The notes under the pieces: generated by a model
What the model saw: only the letters and a program-made list of their open reading frames with translations
Databases searched by the model: none
What the model was told of the DNA's origin: nothing
Shown here: piece after piece, positions 47,242 to 57,185 of the stretch
How the letters are laid out: each line of letters starts with the position of its first letter
How positions within the stretch are numbered: position 1 is the first letter of the stretch
NCBI RefSeq assembly: GCF_000237325.1
Contig: NC_017542.1
Location: 4,907,001 to 4,971,000, forward strand
Source: Paenibacillus polymyxa M1
GTDB lineage: Bacteria; Bacillota; Bacilli; Paenibacillales; Paenibacillaceae
Reading direction: 5' to 3'
DNA length: 64,000 nt
Program-made: the position numbers and the translations under genes

Positions 47242-48976
47242 ATCGTCCGTCCCCTCCTTCCGACATTCCCGTCAGCAATCGGTAATATTCTCCCTTTTGG
47301 GCAACTAGTTGCTGATGGGAACCTACCTCTTCCAGACGGCCTTGATTCATCATCCAGACACAGTCCATATCCGGCATCCAATGCAGCCGATGGGTGGCAA
47401 GAAACATTCTTTTGTGTTTCAATACGGACAAAATGGTCTGTTTTAACTCCCATTCTGTCTCAATATCCAAATGTGCCGTAGGCTCGTCCAATAAAATGAT
47501 CGGACGGTTACTAAGCAAAGCCCGCGCCAAGGCAATCCGCTGCGCCTGCCCTCCACTCAATGTCCGACCTGCTTCCCCAATAGGCTCATCCAATCCACCC
47601 GGAAGGCCATTCACCAGTTCACGCAGTCCAACCGCGTCAATCGCCCACTCTACCTGCTGGTTGGATGCTTCCGGTTCATAAAAGCGAATATTATCTGCCA
47701 AAGTAGCGCTAAACAGGTAAGGATGCTGTGGAATATAGGCAATATGCCGTTGCCATTCAGCTTTGGTATCCACAGATAATCGGCATCCATTAAGGATCAG
47801 CTCACCGGAAGTGGGGTCAGTAAAGCCGCCAAGCAGACTAAGCAATGTCGTCTTGCCTGCACCGCTCGCTCCGACGATGCCAATCATGTTCATGTGCGGT
47901 TCAGCACTTGCAGACACATGTTCAAGCCGGGCGGAGCCGTCTTCATTAAGAAAACACACATCGGACAGCTTGAGGATGTCCTGCCCCGTGATGTCTAATC
48001 CTTTATCATTAGCTGTCTTCGGCTCTATCGTTTCATCCTCTGCAACGAGAATGGAGCGTATCGCTCCCCAAGCCTCCTTACCGTCCAATGAGGCGTGATA
48101 GTCTGATCCCAACTGGCGTATAGGCATAAAATATTCCGGTGCCAGAATAAGCACCGCAAGCGCTGCCTCCAGTCCCACCGAACCACTAATCAGACGCAGC
48201 CCCAAGCCTACTGCTACAAAAGCGACCGACAGCATGCTGAAAAAATCGAGGGCAAATGAAGAAAGAAACGCTACCCGCAGCGTACGCATCGTTGCCGTAC
48301 GGTATTGGTCGCTGACCTTCCCTACGGTTTCCCCATGCGCCCGACTGCGTCCCAAAAACCTTAGTGTCTGTAGGCCACGCAACGAATCCGTGAAGTGATG
48401 TGATAATAGACGATAGGAACGCCACTGCTTGTCTGCCTGCTTTCGCGCCGCCAAGCCGAGTAAAATAAAGAAGCACACCAAAATCGGCATCGTAGTCGTC
48501 AAAATCACACCTGAAATCATATCTAATGTGAAAACATACACAAGCACCAGTAAGGTTACAGCCATCATGTCTATTATACGAGGAATGGATATTTCCAAAT
48601 AATTGCGAAACCGATCCACACCATCCAGCGCTAGCGTCACCAACTTGCCGCTTCCTTCCTGCGCTGCAAAACCCGGACCCCGCTCGAACAAACGCGCAAG
48701 CAGACGCTCCCGTAAGGAAGCGCCTGCTGCTTCGGCGAAACGACCGGCTGTCCGGCGTTGCAGCCAGATCATCGTATGCCTCACTGCAAAAGCCGCGAAA
48801 AACAACGCCAGCGATGGCCAAGCCATTACCAGCGGATTTTTATTAAACAAAACCGTTACAGCCTTTGCCAAAAAGATGGCTTGTGTAATTACCGCTGCTC
48901 CCTGGAGCAGGGAAAGGGCGGCCAGCAGCAGCATTACTGGCCGAATGCCCTTTAATTCAAACCAGGCTTTATCCAT
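47222..48976 (-). CDS. cydD: Thiol exporter ABC subunit CydD
   Basis: The 584-residue half-transporter starts MDKAWFELKGIRPVMLLLA. It has six helices and Walker A GASGAGKTT, signature LSGGQAQR and Walker B IILLDEPTAHLD. Partner of CydC. Its start overlaps the cydB stop by one base, so the four cyd genes form a tight operon. Confidence 0.92.
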   Translation of the reverse strand: MDKAWFELKGIRPVMLLLAALSLLQGAAVITQAIFLAKAVTVLFNKNPLVMAWPSLALFFAAFAVRHTMIWLQRRTAGRFAEAAGASLRERLLARLFERGPGFAAQEGSGKLVTLALDGVDRFRNYLEISIPRIIDMMAVTLLVLVYVFTLDMISGVILTTTMPILVCFFILLGLAARKQADKQWRSYRLLSHHFTDSLRGLQTLRFLGRSRAHGETVGKVSDQYRTATMRTLRVAFLSSFALDFFSMLSVAFVAVGLGLRLISGSVGLEAALAVLILAPEYFMPIRQLGSDYHASLDGKEAWGAIRSILVAEDETIEPKTANDKGLDITGQDILKLSDVCFLNEDGSARLEHVSASAEPHMNMIGIVGASGAGKTTLLSLLGGFTDPTSGELILNGCRLSVDTKAEWQRHIAYIPQHPYLFSATLADNIRFYEPEASNQQVEWAIDAVGLRELVNGLPGGLDEPIGEAGRTLSGGQAQRIALARALLSNRPIILLDEPTAHLDIETEWELKQTILSVLKHKRMFLATHRLHWMPDMDCVWMMNQGRLEEVGSHQQLVAQKGEYYRLLTGMSEGGDGRYESNGQ

Positions 48977-49989
48977 TAGTATTCCAGATGATCCTTCTCA
49001 CTGAGACGCTTATGGAAAACAAAATAGCTCCACGCCTGATAAGCCAACACAAAGGGTAAAAGCGTTGCTGCAACAATCGTCATGGCTTTCAGTGTGTAAT
49101 GACTGGAGCTTGCATTATATATCGTCAAATCAAAAGCACTGTTGATCGAGCTCACCATAAATCTTGGGAACAAGCCAACGAATAACGAAACGAAGCTTAG
49201 CAAAATGATGACACCTGTCATTCCGAAAGCCCATCCTTCGCGGCGCTGCCTCAGGAAATACCATGTCAGCACATAGGCGAGAATTCCCACCGCAACCGCA
49301 ACATACATAAAGGGACCGCGACGTACAAATAAATCCGTTGCAAAATATGTCCATACCACCATACCAGCAAGTAGAATTCCCAACACCGGAAGAAATTTGG
49401 ACGCGATCACACGAGCACGATCCCTGACTTCACCAATCGTCCGCAGAGAAATGAACGTCAGCCCGTGCATGAGGCACATTCCGACCACTGTCAGTCCAAT
49501 CCATACGGTGTATCCATTGAACACATCCAAAAATCCGGCTTTCAAATCCATGTTTTGCTGAATAGGTACACCTTTCACCAAAGCCGCAAAGGCCATACCA
49601 AACAGCATCGGCGGCAGGAAGCTGCCAATCAGAATGCAAGTATCCCACGTTCCTGTCCACCCTTTTCCTTCGGCCTTGCCACGGAACTCAAAGGAGACTC
49701 CTCGCAAGATCAAACCTAGCAAAATAAACACAAATACCAGATAATATCCGCTGAACATCGTTGCATAAAAATGCGGAAAGGCGGCAAACATCGCACCTGC
49801 TGCTGTAATCAGCCACACTTCGTTGGCATCCCAGAATGGACCAATCGTATTGATCATCAAACGTTTTTGTTGGTCATTACGCGGCACTAATCCTGTTGCC
49901 ATCCCCACGCCAAAATCAAAGCCCTCTAGAAAAAAGAAGCCTGTAAACAACACTGCGATCAATAAGAACCATAAATCATTTAACGACAA
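48976..49989 (-). CDS. cydB: Cytochrome bd oxidase subunit II
   Basis: The protein supports CydA in quinol oxidation with O2. It begins MSLNDLWFLLIAVLFTGFFFLEGFDFGVGM, the typical CydB start, when translated from a TTG at 49989 (337 aa). AAGGAGGTG lies six bases before that TTG, inside the end of cydA, with a 14-base gene overlap. A longer frame from 50094 would add residues foreign to the family. Eight or more helices and IGPFWDANEVWL (quinol oxidase mark) are present. Confidence 0.94.
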   Translation of the reverse strand: MSLNDLWFLLIAVLFTGFFFLEGFDFGVGMATGLVPRNDQQKRLMINTIGPFWDANEVWLITAAGAMFAAFPHFYATMFSGYYLVFVFILLGLILRGVSFEFRGKAEGKGWTGTWDTCILIGSFLPPMLFGMAFAALVKGVPIQQNMDLKAGFLDVFNGYTVWIGLTVVGMCLMHGLTFISLRTIGEVRDRARVIASKFLPVLGILLAGMVVWTYFATDLFVRRGPFMYVAVAVGILAYVLTWYFLRQRREGWAFGMTGVIILLSFVSLFVGLFPRFMVSSINSAFDLTIYNASSSHYTLKAMTIVAATLLPFVLAYQAWSYFVFHKRLSEKDHLEY

Positions 49990-51382
49990 TGCTGTCACCT
50001 CCTTGAGCAAATGGATCATGAATGACTGTATGCTGATGCGGCTCAATATCTGGGCCTTTACGAGCGGTGCGAGCAAACAGGAATGCCAGTACACCCGTTA
50101 AAATGAGATACAGCGTCGTAAATGCAATCAGGGAGAACAGCACTTCTCCTGCTACAACGGTAGGTGAAACAGAATCTTTCGTTTGAAGCAAGCCAAACAC
50201 AGTCCACGGCTGACGTCCCATTTCTGTCATGATCCAGCCTGCTGTATTCCCTATGAACGGGAGCGATATCCCCCACAGCATAAGGCGGAAGAACCAACGA
50301 TGTGAGCCCTCCAATTTTTGTCGAAAACTCAGGTAAGCTCCGTACAGAGCAAGTGCAATCATGGCACATCCTGCCGCAATCATAATGCGGAAGCTCCAGA
50401 AGGTCGTACGGACAGGCGGAATATAATCACCTGGACCGTAGGTCTTTTCATACTGTGCTTGAAGTTCCTTCATACCAGGCACAGAGCCAGAAAACTTGCT
50501 ATACGACAGAAAGCTCAGTGCAAACGGAACCTTAATCTCAAAGGTATTTTCCTGCTTATCAGGATCAATATTTGCAATAACCGTCCAAGGCGCCGGATCG
50601 CCGCTGTCTCCCCACAGAGCTTCACTGGCTGCCATCTTCATGGGCTGTGTTTTGATCAAATATTGAGCCTGTCCATGACCAAACAAAGGAATAGCAATGG
50701 CACAGATTAATGCAATAATAATGCTCAATTTAAAAGAAGGTTTAAAGAAGTCCATGTTCTTTTTATGCATTAGCTTCCAAGCACTAATCCCTGCTACGAG
50801 GAAAGCACCGGTTGCAATGGCAGCAAAAATGGTATGAGGATACTCCCACAAAAGCTGCTCGTTCGTTAACAAGGCAGCAAAATCCTGCATTTCTGCCCGA
50901 CCATTTACAACCCCATATCCTACAGGACGTTGCATGAATGAATTGGCAGCCAAAATCCACAAAGCCGAGAGCATCGTACCGATCGCTACCAACCACATGC
51001 AAATTAAATGGACAGTTTTGGATAATCTTTCCCAGCCGAATACCCATAGACCGATAAAGGTCGATTCCAGGAAAAATGCGAGCAATGCTTCAATGGCTAG
51101 CGGTGTACCAAATACATCACCGACAAAACGAGAAAAGTCCGACCAATTCATTCCGAACTGGAACTCCTGCAAAATCCCGGTGACTACCCCTAGCGCAAAG
51201 TTAATCAGCAGAAATGTCCCCCAGAATTGAGCCATTTTTTTGTACAAGTCTTTTTTCTTGATAACATACATAGTCTCCATAATTGCCACCAACAATGACA
51301 ATCCAATGGAGATCGGCACATAAACAAAATGAAGAATCGTAGTGGTTGCAAACTGCAACCGTGCCAAATCCAATACGTCCAT
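49976..51382 (-). CDS. cydA: Cytochrome bd oxidase subunit I
   Basis: CydA holds the hemes of this high-affinity quinol oxidase. The 468-residue protein shows RLQFATTTILHFVYVPISIGLS (heme b595 His), GWIMTEMGRQPWTVFG and a short Q-loop typical of Firmicutes. ATG 51382 has GGAGGAG seven bases upstream; the extension to 51415 does not match the family. A Rex box upstream suggests induction when NADH is high or oxygen is low. Confidence 0.96.
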   Translation of the reverse strand: MDVLDLARLQFATTTILHFVYVPISIGLSLLVAIMETMYVIKKKDLYKKMAQFWGTFLLINFALGVVTGILQEFQFGMNWSDFSRFVGDVFGTPLAIEALLAFFLESTFIGLWVFGWERLSKTVHLICMWLVAIGTMLSALWILAANSFMQRPVGYGVVNGRAEMQDFAALLTNEQLLWEYPHTIFAAIATGAFLVAGISAWKLMHKKNMDFFKPSFKLSIIIALICAIAIPLFGHGQAQYLIKTQPMKMAASEALWGDSGDPAPWTVIANIDPDKQENTFEIKVPFALSFLSYSKFSGSVPGMKELQAQYEKTYGPGDYIPPVRTTFWSFRIMIAAGCAMIALALYGAYLSFRQKLEGSHRWFFRLMLWGISLPFIGNTAGWIMTEMGRQPWTVFGLLQTKDSVSPTVVAGEVLFSLIAFTTLYLILTGVLAFLFARTARKGPDIEPHQHTVIHDPFAQGGDSIVVK

Positions 51383-51449
51383 GATGCTGCTCCTCCCCTG
51401 TACTTCACTTAACAATGATTTAATATTTGTGATCTGAAGTCTTTTGTGT

Positions 51450-51467
51450 TTGTGATTATATTCACAC
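51450..51467. promoter_or_regulatory. Rex box upstream of cydA
   Basis: TTGTGATTATATTCACAC agrees closely with the Rex consensus TTGTGAAATATTTCACAA: both 6-base halves are intact except the last base. It lies 68 bases before the cydA start. Confidence 0.8.
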
Positions 51468-51707
51468 TATTACATATGAAACCGTCACTTTTTTAGGAAA
51501 TGACCCACTCAGCTAACTTGCCATGGTTGCCATAACCGGGCTTCAGATTATCCCCATTATATAGAATAAATTTAAATGAAATAGAATCAAAAATGTGAAC
51601 ATCGTGTCAAAGTTGTGTCATAACGATGGCGTTTTTATGAAAATGCCTTAAAATCCATAATGAATGTGACATTTTCTATTGATCCATCCTTTTTCAACAT
51701 ATAAAAA

Positions 51708-51758
51708 AAGCCTCTCTTCATTCGAAGGACATACCTCCGACATCTGCAAGAGAGACTT
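51708..51758 (-). terminator. Terminator after the YesN-like gene
   Basis: On the minus strand AAGTCTCTCTT and AAGAGAGGCTT pair (10 of 11), enclosing an inner TCGGAGG/TCCTTCGA hairpin, and are followed by TTTTTTT. Confidence 0.85.
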
Positions 51759-51783
51759 CATAACGTTAAACCTAGGAAATCGA

Positions 51784-53433
51784 TCAACAGCCATCTGTTC
51801 CTCCGTTTTTTTGGGTCTGATTACGGTAGGAGGAAGGTGACATACCAACATATTTTTTAAATTTACTATGAAAATAATCTGCATTCGCATATCCCACGCG
51901 GCCCGCCACTCGGTGCACCTTAATCCCCTGTGCAAGCAATTCCCTTGCTCGCTCAATCCTTACCTTATCCAGGTAGGCATTAAAGGCCTCGCCTGTATGA
52001 CTTTTGAACAGTTTGCCCAAATACCCACTATTGTAATTGAACATATCCGCCAGTAACTCCAGTCGCAAATTTTCATCATAATGACCATGTATAAAGTCAA
52101 TCATTTGCTTCATGATGATCTCCTTGCCACCCGTATCAGTCTGGCCAATCCACTGCAACACATGCTCGAGCGAGTGATCCACCAGCTCGCCCAATGTTGA
52201 ATAAGCATATACATTGGTAATCAGGTTAGAGTGCTCCTCCAGCACGGTCCGGCTGTGTTCTTGTCCAGCTGCATACTTGTTCAGTGCCAGTGTGAATGTC
52301 TGAGCGAATGCCGCCTTGATTGCAGATTCTGTACGATAAATCTGTGGAAATTGGATTTCCATGTCCTTAATGACACGGGTCGCCGCTTTACCATTAGCCA
52401 TATCCAGCGCATAGTACAGCTTTTCTGCATAACGCATGGGGTCATCCGAGGCCCTGTCAGACGCTTCATCCATTTCAGCATGGACTGTCTCCCATTCATG
52501 TAAGTCTTCGGGAAGCATGACTCTTTCTGCTCGGAACAAAAACGTACGCTCCAATAATCGTAACGCCTGCTCAAAAGATCTGGGGATATCGCTAAGAATG
52601 TCTACCGGAGCGCCAGCAGCCCCATAGATTTCATTTACCCAAGGCTTTAGTTCCTGTCGCCATGCAGCCAGCAACTGAACAGCATCTTGCTCCGTTTTTA
52701 ACATGGCAGGAAGCAGTAGGCCCGTATATATTCCAGCCTCAAACACAATGCCTCTATCCTGATCACGACACAATTCCGCTAGCCGCTGCTTTGCTGCCAA
52801 CTGCCGGGCTTGCCGATCCCAGTCAGGTATACGCAAATCCAGCAGAATCACCTGATAGCTACTCCAGTCCAATGCTGGTAACGCTGGCTGTTGTCCGTGC
52901 TTTCCAGCGCCGCTTTGGTGATCAGCTTGCTTGGATGCACGATGGCTGGGTTCTACAGCATCCCGAGGGTGCACTGCATGAACCGGAAACAACAGCGCTT
53001 CAATCCAATCGCGCTCATGCGGAGATGGACTCCCCCACTTTCCATCTCCCTTTTCATTCTCAATGCTTTGTCGTACTCGTTTCAGCTCTAACGTCATTTC
53101 TTCCTCATCAACCGGCTTCAACAGATAACCATCCACCCCGAATCCCATGGCTTGCCTAGCATAATTAAAGTCTGCATATCCGCTTAAAATGAGAAAGTGA
53201 AACGGCTCCCCATTCATTTGGCGTATGCTTTGTATAACCTCCAATCCACTCATCCCAGGCATACGAATATCTACAATGACCAGTTCCGGTCGATGCTCTC
53301 CGAACTTTTCCAGAGCCTCGCGTCCGTTCTCTGCCGTATCGACGATGCGAAAGCCACAATCCCCCCAGTCAATAATGGAAGACAGTCCTTCACGAATCGC
53401 AGGCTCATCATCTACAATCATCGCTTTATACAT
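51784..53433 (-). CDS. YesN-type response regulator, AraC HTH
   Basis: The 549-residue regulator has a receiver domain (MIVDDEPAIREGL, phosphorylated Asp in LVIVDIRMPGMSG, Lys in GYLLKPVDEEE), a middle region of about 270 residues and a C-terminal AraC-type DNA-binding pair ending VGYANADYFHSKFKKYVGMSPSSYR. GGAGG stands nine bases before the ATG. It overlaps the histidine kinase gene by 8 bases. Such pairs often control carbohydrate uptake operons; no target operon is adjacent, so the target is unknown. Confidence 0.92.
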   Translation of the reverse strand: MYKAMIVDDEPAIREGLSSIIDWGDCGFRIVDTAENGREALEKFGEHRPELVIVDIRMPGMSGLEVIQSIRQMNGEPFHFLILSGYADFNYARQAMGFGVDGYLLKPVDEEEMTLELKRVRQSIENEKGDGKWGSPSPHERDWIEALLFPVHAVHPRDAVEPSHRASKQADHQSGAGKHGQQPALPALDWSSYQVILLDLRIPDWDRQARQLAAKQRLAELCRDQDRGIVFEAGIYTGLLLPAMLKTEQDAVQLLAAWRQELKPWVNEIYGAAGAPVDILSDIPRSFEQALRLLERTFLFRAERVMLPEDLHEWETVHAEMDEASDRASDDPMRYAEKLYYALDMANGKAATRVIKDMEIQFPQIYRTESAIKAAFAQTFTLALNKYAAGQEHSRTVLEEHSNLITNVYAYSTLGELVDHSLEHVLQWIGQTDTGGKEIIMKQMIDFIHGHYDENLRLELLADMFNYNSGYLGKLFKSHTGEAFNAYLDKVRIERARELLAQGIKVHRVAGRVGYANADYFHSKFKKYVGMSPSSYRNQTQKNGGTDGC

Positions 53434-55216
53434 TCGACGCTTCCTCCCTTGGTATGGAAAAGTATACGGTTGTTCCTACCTGTAATGCGCTTTCAATATG
53501 CAGACCATAACGTTCACCATACATCAATGTCAGACGTTGATGAACATTACGCAGACCAATACTGCTCCCTTCCGGCTCCTCCGTACCCGTGATCCGAGCC
53601 AACAAACGGGTCAGTTGCTCTTCCTTCATGCCAATTCCATCATCAGCCACTTTAATGTGCAGTTCTCTTTGTTCTATTGTGATATCTACCTTCACGGTAA
53701 CTGGCTCTTCCTTATTTTCTAGGCCATGAATAACTGCATTTTCCACTAGCGGTTGTATGATTAAGGGAGGAATCGACATGTCCTTCGCGCTTTCTTCCAA
53801 ATTCACTTCATAGACCAAACGATTCCCAAACCTGAACTGCTGAATTTGCAAATAGGATCGCACCATATCCAGTTCCTGTAATACGGTTGTTTTACCACTG
53901 CCAATCTCCAGATTCCTGCGCATCAGCCTGCCAAGCAAACGGACCGTCGTTGCAATCTCCGCTTCCCCATTCAAATGTGCTTTCATTCGAATGGATTCTA
54001 ACGCGTTAAACAGAAAATGCGGATTAATTTGGCTTGCCATCATTTTTAGCTTGATATCCTTTTGTGCCAATTCAAGCTTATTGTTATGCTCACTCGTCTC
54101 ATAGACCTGTGCCATAAGCTGGCGGATACTACTTACCATGTAGTTGAAACGGCGCGATAAATCACCGATCTCGTCCCTTCCCTCCACACTGGATACTACA
54201 TGAAAATCACCCGCAGCTACTTGACCCAGCTCATAGCTCAACCGCTGGAGCCGTTTGGTAATAAGCCAGGAAATGATGGTAATCAGAATCAGCGCCATGA
54301 TGAGTACCGCTAGTACACATAATGCACCAATCAGGCTGACCCGGTTCGCCCCCTGCACGATATGTTCCGTGGAAAACACCGAAATAATTGTCAATCCGCT
54401 CACACTTGAGGTTGGCAGTAGCTCATCCACAATAATGTTCGAGGGCGTTCCGTTGATTTTTGCTTCATATATCCCCTTACCTGCACGCTGGACATCAAAG
54501 CCTAAATGTAAATCGGTCAACGTCTGACCTACCGACTGTGGATGGGTAGCTGCGACTACAATCCCGTTACGATCCGCAATCAATGTTTCAAAGGGCTCCT
54601 TGCTTAGCATATGATTCAACTCGGTCTGACTCAGTGCAATCATCAGAACTCCCTTGGAATTGTATTCGGGAAAAGGAATTTGCCGTACCAGGCTGAGGCG
54701 ATTAACTGGGGTATCCTCCTTATCCTGAATGTAAAACCAGTTAATCGCCGTCCCCTTCAAAGCCTCCTGGAACCATGGCTGCCGCTCAATGTTAGAGTCC
54801 ACAGGAATAAACTCCAGATTGTTGACCAACGTCGGATTGTACGAATAGAACCGGATAGTAGCAACCTCTCTATATTGTTGGGTGTACTCATTAAAATCCT
54901 TGTATTGATGGTACGCATTCATGAGCTCCACCATGCCGGGATAACGACGGTTCGCCATCTCCTTTAGCCTTTTATCGAACATCAGCCCATTTGAAATATC
55001 TGTTGGCACACGTAGTAAATTTGCTGTCTGGCTCTTAATCTTTTCCACATTATTTACCGTCTGGGCAATCGCACTGTCCAGTGCCTGCTCTCGCAAATAA
55101 AAAGTAACACAGCCGCCCACCACCAGCACCGGGATCATGACAATCAGTACGTAGGAGAACAGCAGCTTATTCCGCATACGCATATTATTCATCAGATGCC
55201 GGACTCCACGATACAT
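53426..55216 (-). CDS. YesM-type sensor histidine kinase
   Basis: The 596-residue kinase has two membrane helices (about 18-38 and 295-320) around an extracytoplasmic Cache-like domain, then a HAMP domain (LSYELGQVAAGDFHV), the His_kinase motif QINPHFLFNALESIRM (phosphorylated His) and an ATPase domain (PPLIIQPLVENAVIHG, DDGIGM, GSSIGLRNVHQRL). GGGAGGG precedes the ATG at normal distance. It is the partner of the AraC-type regulator. Confidence 0.93.
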   Translation of the reverse strand: MYRGVRHLMNNMRMRNKLLFSYVLIVMIPVLVVGGCVTFYLREQALDSAIAQTVNNVEKIKSQTANLLRVPTDISNGLMFDKRLKEMANRRYPGMVELMNAYHQYKDFNEYTQQYREVATIRFYSYNPTLVNNLEFIPVDSNIERQPWFQEALKGTAINWFYIQDKEDTPVNRLSLVRQIPFPEYNSKGVLMIALSQTELNHMLSKEPFETLIADRNGIVVAATHPQSVGQTLTDLHLGFDVQRAGKGIYEAKINGTPSNIIVDELLPTSSVSGLTIISVFSTEHIVQGANRVSLIGALCVLAVLIMALILITIISWLITKRLQRLSYELGQVAAGDFHVVSSVEGRDEIGDLSRRFNYMVSSIRQLMAQVYETSEHNNKLELAQKDIKLKMMASQINPHFLFNALESIRMKAHLNGEAEIATTVRLLGRLMRRNLEIGSGKTTVLQELDMVRSYLQIQQFRFGNRLVYEVNLEESAKDMSIPPLIIQPLVENAVIHGLENKEEPVTVKVDITIEQRELHIKVADDGIGMKEEQLTRLLARITGTEEPEGSSIGLRNVHQRLTLMYGERYGLHIESALQVGTTVYFSIPREEASNV

Positions 55217-55297
55217 GCCATCCCTCCCGCGAAATAAGCGCTTACATGTTTTCAGTTTAAAGCTTCACAACATTTATATCCATATTTTCTTGCAAAA

Positions 55298-55324
55298 TAA
55301 AAAGGTGGTGAACAGAGTCACCAC
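55298..55324 (-). terminator. Terminator after peptide deformylase gene
   Basis: On the minus strand GTGGTGA and TCACCAC pair around a 6-base loop, followed by CTTTTTATTTT. It lies 18 bases after the def stop. Confidence 0.8.
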
Positions 55325-55341
55325 ACTTTACAGATCACGAA

Positions 55342-55923
55342 CTATTTACGTACAAAAGGTTCGATATGCACTCCCTGTGGTAGCTTATGCGGATCTTCTG
55401 GGTTGATACGGTCATAGAACATAATGCCATCCAGATGGTCCATTTCATGCTGTACAACAATCGCTGCATAACCCTTAAACGTTAACAGCTCCTGAGTTCC
55501 GTCCGGCAAATTGGCCTTGATGCGAATCTTCTCGTAACGCGGTACATATCCGGGTATATACCGATCTACAGACAAGCATCCCTCCCCCTGTTCCAAGTAA
55601 ATCATGGATGTAGAGTGGCTGACCAGCTTCGGATTAAACAGGGCGTATTCTACCGTTTGGTCTCCGTCCTCATAATAAATAGCACACATTCTTTTATTTA
55701 ACCCAACCTGGTTGGCGGATAGTCCTACACCCGGGCGCAGCTCATAGCGGGTGGCCAGCTCTTCATTTTGGCTATTTTTCAGATAATCCAGCATCCATTG
55801 CATCTGTTGAAGATCCTCTTCAGACAGCGGCAGACATACCGGATCAACCTTTTTGCGCAAAATCGGTTCCCCTTCACGCACGATATCCTTCGTGAGAAGC
55901 ATGTCCATCGATTGATTGCTCAT
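55342..55923 (-). CDS. def: Peptide deformylase, Gram-positive type
   Basis: The enzyme removes formyl groups from new proteins. The 193-residue protein has the three metal-site motifs: GVGLSANQVG, EGCLSVDR (Cys ligand) and QHEMDHLDG (two His and the catalytic Glu). The insert around YELRPGVG and overall length fit type 2 deformylases. It stands alone, without fmt, so it may be a second deformylase of the genome. GAGG precedes the ATG. Confidence 0.95.
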   Translation of the reverse strand: MSNQSMDMLLTKDIVREGEPILRKKVDPVCLPLSEEDLQQMQWMLDYLKNSQNEELATRYELRPGVGLSANQVGLNKRMCAIYYEDGDQTVEYALFNPKLVSHSTSMIYLEQGEGCLSVDRYIPGYVPRYEKIRIKANLPDGTQELLTFKGYAAIVVQHEMDHLDGIMFYDRINPEDPHKLPQGVHIEPFVRK

Positions 55924-56210
55924 TCGTCAGCCTCGATTCATTTAAATAAATATACGATCATGTGATGTACAGCAAAAGCTGGAGAATTCCGCGCTTTTCT
56001 GCAAGTTTTATCCCATAAATTATATCTATTCATGAAATGAATTGTCAAAATAGAGCGAAAATATCCTCTCTTATAGATTAAATCATTTAAATATTCATTG
56101 CGTTAATTGTTTATCTAATTAAATTATACTTATGCCCTTTGTAGTACTGAACCAAAAACCTCCTAAACCAATGAACTGTTCAGGAGGTCTTTAACTAGCT
56201 TTTCTTACGA
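55924..56210. other. Non-coding gap between def and polysaccharide cluster
   Basis: Nearly 290 AT-rich bases. The 56154-56188 end is the terminator of the polysaccharide genes; the rest should carry the def promoter. Nothing else is recognisable. Confidence 0.5.
56154..56188 (-). terminator. Terminator of the polysaccharide cluster
   Basis: On the minus strand ACCTCCT and AGGAGGT enclose about 17 bases and are followed by TTTTTGG. Confidence 0.7.
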
Positions 56211-57185
56211 TTAAGACGGCTGCTCTAATGCTTCAGGTGTTTCACTGAACAGCTTTGCCTTCGGATTCGGCTGTGTCCAGGTATTATAATATTGCGAATT
56301 CTTGCCGTAAGAATTGTCAATGACAATATGCGGCATATCAAGCAGGCAGGCCAGAATGTGACCGTGCAGCCGTGAAGTGCGAACCTCGCGATAAGAACTG
56401 AACAGCATAACCGCCTTGTTCATGAGATGGTCGGTGTACTTGTACCAGAATGTACGGGTAGGCAACGGGCCACCAATTTTCTTATTCAGACGGTAAAACT
56501 TTTGGAAATAGACGATCCCCTTCACTTCCAGCGGAGTGAATAAAGTATCCCAGTCCAGACGGTGAGAGGCATCAGCCTCGTCATCGAATTTCTTTTGCCC
56601 CCCCACCGTTTCAATATCCGTACGCAGGAAGTACAGTACATCCTTAACGGTTTCCGTAGTTGGCTTTAATGGCCAAAGCTGGTGCGCCATATCAGGACAT
56701 AATGTGATGTTGCACTGGTTCAGCTTATCCTTAGCCCACTGATAAGAGCGTGTATCCCGCACAAACATATGTAGATCCGGGTGAGCATTAAACAGGGCAG
56801 CCACCTCATTAGCCTTCTGTTCAGACTGGAAGTGGATCGTCTGCGGCATGATTACAATTCGGTGGTTAGGGAAATCACGAACGATGCGTTCTCGCAAATT
56901 TTGGTGATTTGAATATAAGTCGCCAAAGTTGCCACCACCGTGGCATACGATAATCCAGTCGCCCGGAATATGAAGCTGATCGGGAATATCCATGGCGCTA
57001 TAACGGGCACGGACACGAATATCATTATCCTTAAAGAACGCTTCGGTGCCTTTCATGATCAGTACATCCCCACCGTTATTATAGACGGGATAATCGACAT
57101 AAATAATATTCGAACCTTGAGGGACTACGTCGAGAATGACGCTTAGCTTATTTTTTAGTTTAGCCATGGGATGCGAATTCGGCAT
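56211..57185 (-). CDS. Polysaccharide pyruvyl transferase family protein
   Basis: The 324-residue protein fits the CsaB/EpsO-type family: DYPVYNNGGDVLIMKGTEAFF, the central WIIVCHGGGNFGDLY (conserved glycine loop), IVIMPQTIHF and the late SRLHGHILACLL with DNSYGK. Such enzymes add pyruvate ketals to surface glycans from PEP. GGGAGAA stands seven bases before the ATG at 57185. It overlaps the flippase gene by 26 bases, making it the last gene of the glycan operon. Confidence 0.9.
   Translation of the reverse strand: MPNSHPMAKLKNKLSVILDVVPQGSNIIYVDYPVYNNGGDVLIMKGTEAFFKDNDIRVRARYSAMDIPDQLHIPGDWIIVCHGGGNFGDLYSNHQNLRERIVRDFPNHRIVIMPQTIHFQSEQKANEVAALFNAHPDLHMFVRDTRSYQWAKDKLNQCNITLCPDMAHQLWPLKPTTETVKDVLYFLRTDIETVGGQKKFDDEADASHRLDWDTLFTPLEVKGIVYFQKFYRLNKKIGGPLPTRTFWYKYTDHLMNKAVMLFSSYREVRTSRLHGHILACLLDMPHIVIDNSYGKNSQYYNTWTQPNPKAKLFSETPEALEQPS

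Larger units (their letters stand above)
51383..51783. other. Non-coding gap: cyd control region and regulator terminator
   Basis: About 400 bases. Besides the Rex box (51450-51467) and the terminator of the response-regulator gene (51708-51758), there is a lone TTTGTGA half-site near 51427-51432 and GTGAAC/GTGTCA words near 51595-51618 which may be further Rex-like half-sites. No gene is supported. Confidence 0.5.
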
